NCBI RefSeq assembly: GCF_900111125.1
Contig: NZ_FOGE01000001.1
Location: forward strand, 372,001 to 436,000
Direction: 5' to 3'
Length of the DNA stretch: 64,000 nucleotides
From: Sphingobium sp. YR768
GTDB lineage: Bacteria; Pseudomonadota; Alphaproteobacteria; Sphingomonadales; Sphingomonadaceae
In this document: positions 62,635 through 64,000 of the stretch, piece after piece
How positions within the stretch are numbered: position 1 is the stretch's first letter
Layout: every line of letters starts with the position of its first letter
Position numbers and translations under genes: made by a program
Notes under the pieces: generated by a model
Seen by the model: the letters and a program-made list of their open reading frames with translations, nothing else
What the model was told of the DNA's origin: nothing
The model's database searches: none

Positions 62635-63378
62635 ATGGACCGGCTCGTCAATACGGCACTTACGGCAATGCGCGGCGCGATGGCGCGGCAGGCGTCGATT
62701 TCGAACAATCTCGCCAACGCCAATACCGTCGGCTTTCGCGCCGAAATCGCCAATGCCGAGACGCGCTGGATCAAGGGCGACACGTTCGATACCCGGGCGC
62801 AGGCTTCGGAACAGGTGATCGCCGCCGACATGGCGCAGGGGGCGGTCACCGAAACCGGCAATCCGCTGGACGTGGCCCTGAATGGCGACGCCTTGCTCGC
62901 CGTTCAGGCCGCGGACGGCAGTGAAGCCTATACACGCCGCGGTGACCTTAAAGTATCCGAAAGCGGGCTGTTGACCACCGGAGACGGCCTGCCCGTGCTG
63001 GGCGAAGGCGGTCCCATCACCCTGCCGCAGATGGACAGCGTGTCGATCGCGGCGGACGGCAGCATCTGGGGCGTGCCGCTTGGCGGTGATCCCGCCAATC
63101 CGCAGCAGGTCGACAAGCTGAAACTGGTCAATGCCGCCGGCTCCAGCATCGCCAAGGGCACGGATGGCCTGTTCCGCGAAGTGAATGGCGGCGCTTTGCC
63201 CGGCGATCCGCTCGCCACCGTGACAGCGGGATCGATCGAAGGATCGAACGTCAATTCCACCCAGGCGCTGGTCCAGATGATCGAAGCGAGCCGGGCGTGG
63301 GAAACGCAGATCAAGATGATCGATACCGCCAAGCAGCTGGACGATGGCGGCGCTTCGCTGATGCGCCTCGACAGCTGA
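62635..63378 (+). CDS. flgF: Flagellar proximal rod protein FlgF
   Basis: A 247-residue rod protein with MDRLVNTALTAMRGAMARQASISNNLANANTVGFRAEIANAETRW, YTRRGDLKVSESGLLTTGDGLPVLG and the C-terminal GSIEGSNVNSTQALVQMIEASRAWETQIKMIDTAKQLDDGG. It follows flgE by 29 bases. Confidence 0.95.
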   Translation: MDRLVNTALTAMRGAMARQASISNNLANANTVGFRAEIANAETRWIKGDTFDTRAQASEQVIAADMAQGAVTETGNPLDVALNGDALLAVQAADGSEAYTRRGDLKVSESGLLTTGDGLPVLGEGGPITLPQMDSVSIAADGSIWGVPLGGDPANPQQVDKLKLVNAAGSSIAKGTDGLFREVNGGALPGDPLATVTAGSIEGSNVNSTQALVQMIEASRAWETQIKMIDTAKQLDDGGASLMRLDS

Positions 63379-63383
63379 GGCAG

Positions 63384-63410
63384 ATGGTTAATATTGGCAC
63401 GCATCTTGCT
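63384..63410 (+). promoter_or_regulatory. Sigma-54 promoter of flgG with CtrA-like half-site
   Basis: TTGGCACGCATCTTGCT (63394-63410) is a near-consensus -24/-12 element with the ten-base GG-GC spacing. ATGGTTAA (63384-63391) lies immediately upstream and is the same half-site found twice before flbD. Confidence 0.87.
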
Positions 63411-63455
63411 GTGTCTGACGCATAAGCATCCCTAGGGACGCCGCACGGAGATTGA

Positions 63456-64000
63456 ATGATGACCAACGCCGCCCTTCATGTCGCCCGCACCGGCCTTGAC
63501 GCGCAGAACACGAAGATGCGCGTGATCGCCAACAATCTGGCGAACGTCAACACGACCGGGTTCAAGAAGGACCGGGCCGATTTCGAGACGCTGGCCTATC
63601 AGCAGATCGTGCAGGCCGGCGCCAACTCCGACAGCCAGAACAAATTCGCCACCGGCCTGAACCTGGGATCGGGCGTGACTTTGCAGGGCACCAGCAAGAT
63701 GAACACGCAGGGCACCTTGCAGGAGACCGGCAATGCGCTGGACATGGCGATCGAGGGATCGGGCTATTTCCAGGTGCAGCAGGCCGACGGGACCATAGCC
63801 TATACCCGCGCCGGCAATTTCAGCGTGACCGCCGAGGGCACCGTCGTCACCAGCGACGGCCTGCAACTCATTCCGCAAATCACCGTGCCGCAGGGCGCGA
63901 CCGCCGTGACCGTGGGCAATGACGGCACCGTATCTGCCACCTTGCAAGGCGAAAGCGAAGCGTCCCAGCTGGGCCAGATCGAACTGGCGAGCTTCATGAA
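63456..64000 (+). CDS. flgG: Flagellar distal rod protein FlgG (partial, cut by window end)
   Basis: The first 181 codons of a distal rod protein. MTNAALHVARTGLDAQNTKMRVIANNLANVNTTGFKKDRADFETLAYQQI, GSGYFQVQQADGTIAYTRAGNFSVTAEGTVVTSDGLQLIPQI and SQLGQIELASFM match FlgG, expected to be about 262 residues. GGAG lies just upstream. Two adjacent ATG codons (63456 and 63459) are possible starts. flgH, flgI and others are expected beyond the right edge. Confidence 0.95.
   Translation, partial: MMTNAALHVARTGLDAQNTKMRVIANNLANVNTTGFKKDRADFETLAYQQIVQAGANSDSQNKFATGLNLGSGVTLQGTSKMNTQGTLQETGNALDMAIEGSGYFQVQQADGTIAYTRAGNFSVTAEGTVVTSDGLQLIPQITVPQGATAVTVGNDGTVSATLQGESEASQLGQIELASFM

Overview
The window comes from a GC-rich alphaproteobacterium, most likely a sphingomonad (Sphingobium, Sphingomonas or Novosphingobium type). 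The grounds are strong GC codon bias, an N-formylglutamate amidohydrolase/cpdR neighbourhood, a class II DAHP synthase, a petABC bc1 operon, CtrA-like half-sites beside flagellar genes, and dispersed palindromes of the TTCGACAGGCTCAG type. No rRNA or whole-genome comparison is available here, so the genus is inference. There is no integrated phage, insertion sequence or CRISPR array.

The left half (about 1-32400) is mixed core metabolism. In order it holds: an aspartate-type aminotransferase; folate pabB/pabC; a DUF983 protein; a thioesterase; a cytochrome b561-YceI fusion; a Rap1a/Tai-like protein; class II DAHP synthase; a small accessory stretch with a lower-GC hypothetical gene (8548-8934) and repeats; TerC; class I fructose-bisphosphatase; a probable unannotated small RNA (about 11532-11712, minus strand); an OafA-type acyltransferase; N-formylglutamate amidohydrolase and cpdR; a dicarboxylate symporter; tRNA-Val(GAC); an MTA/SAH nucleosidase and adenine phosphoribosyltransferase pair; the bc1 complex; trmL-hemF-GNAT; lipB; queE/queC; hslO; argF and argD.

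The right half (32411-64000) is a nearly complete flagellar locus. On the minus strand lie fliS-fliD, an unassigned gene under a sigma-28-like promoter, and a long run of genes transcribed flbD-fliEFGHIJKLMNOPQR-flhB. On the plus strand come flagellin (fliC) and the periplasmic glucan pair opgD/G-opgH. Then come minus-strand operons SLT transglycosylase-flhA-fliA, flgA-flgM-flgN and motA-motB. Finally flgBCDEF runs on the plus strand, with flgG cut by the window edge. flgHIJKL, rpoN and chemotaxis genes are not in the window.

The promoter sequences fit a clear hierarchy. CtrA-like half-sites (TTAACCAT) and CGGCAA/TTGCCG palindromes lie upstream of flbD, which encodes a sigma-54 activator. Four good -24/-12 elements precede the SLT-flhA-fliA, flgA-flgM-flgN, flgB and flgG units. 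Three sigma-28 elements with identical 11-base spacing precede fliC, fliD-fliS and the unassigned 150-residue gene. Sigma-28 (FliA) and its antagonist FlgM therefore both appear to sit in the sigma-54 tier. Other points of interest are a hairpin that buries the fliM ribosome binding site, a MotA homologue that seems to lack its first membrane helix, and several families of dispersed palindromes.
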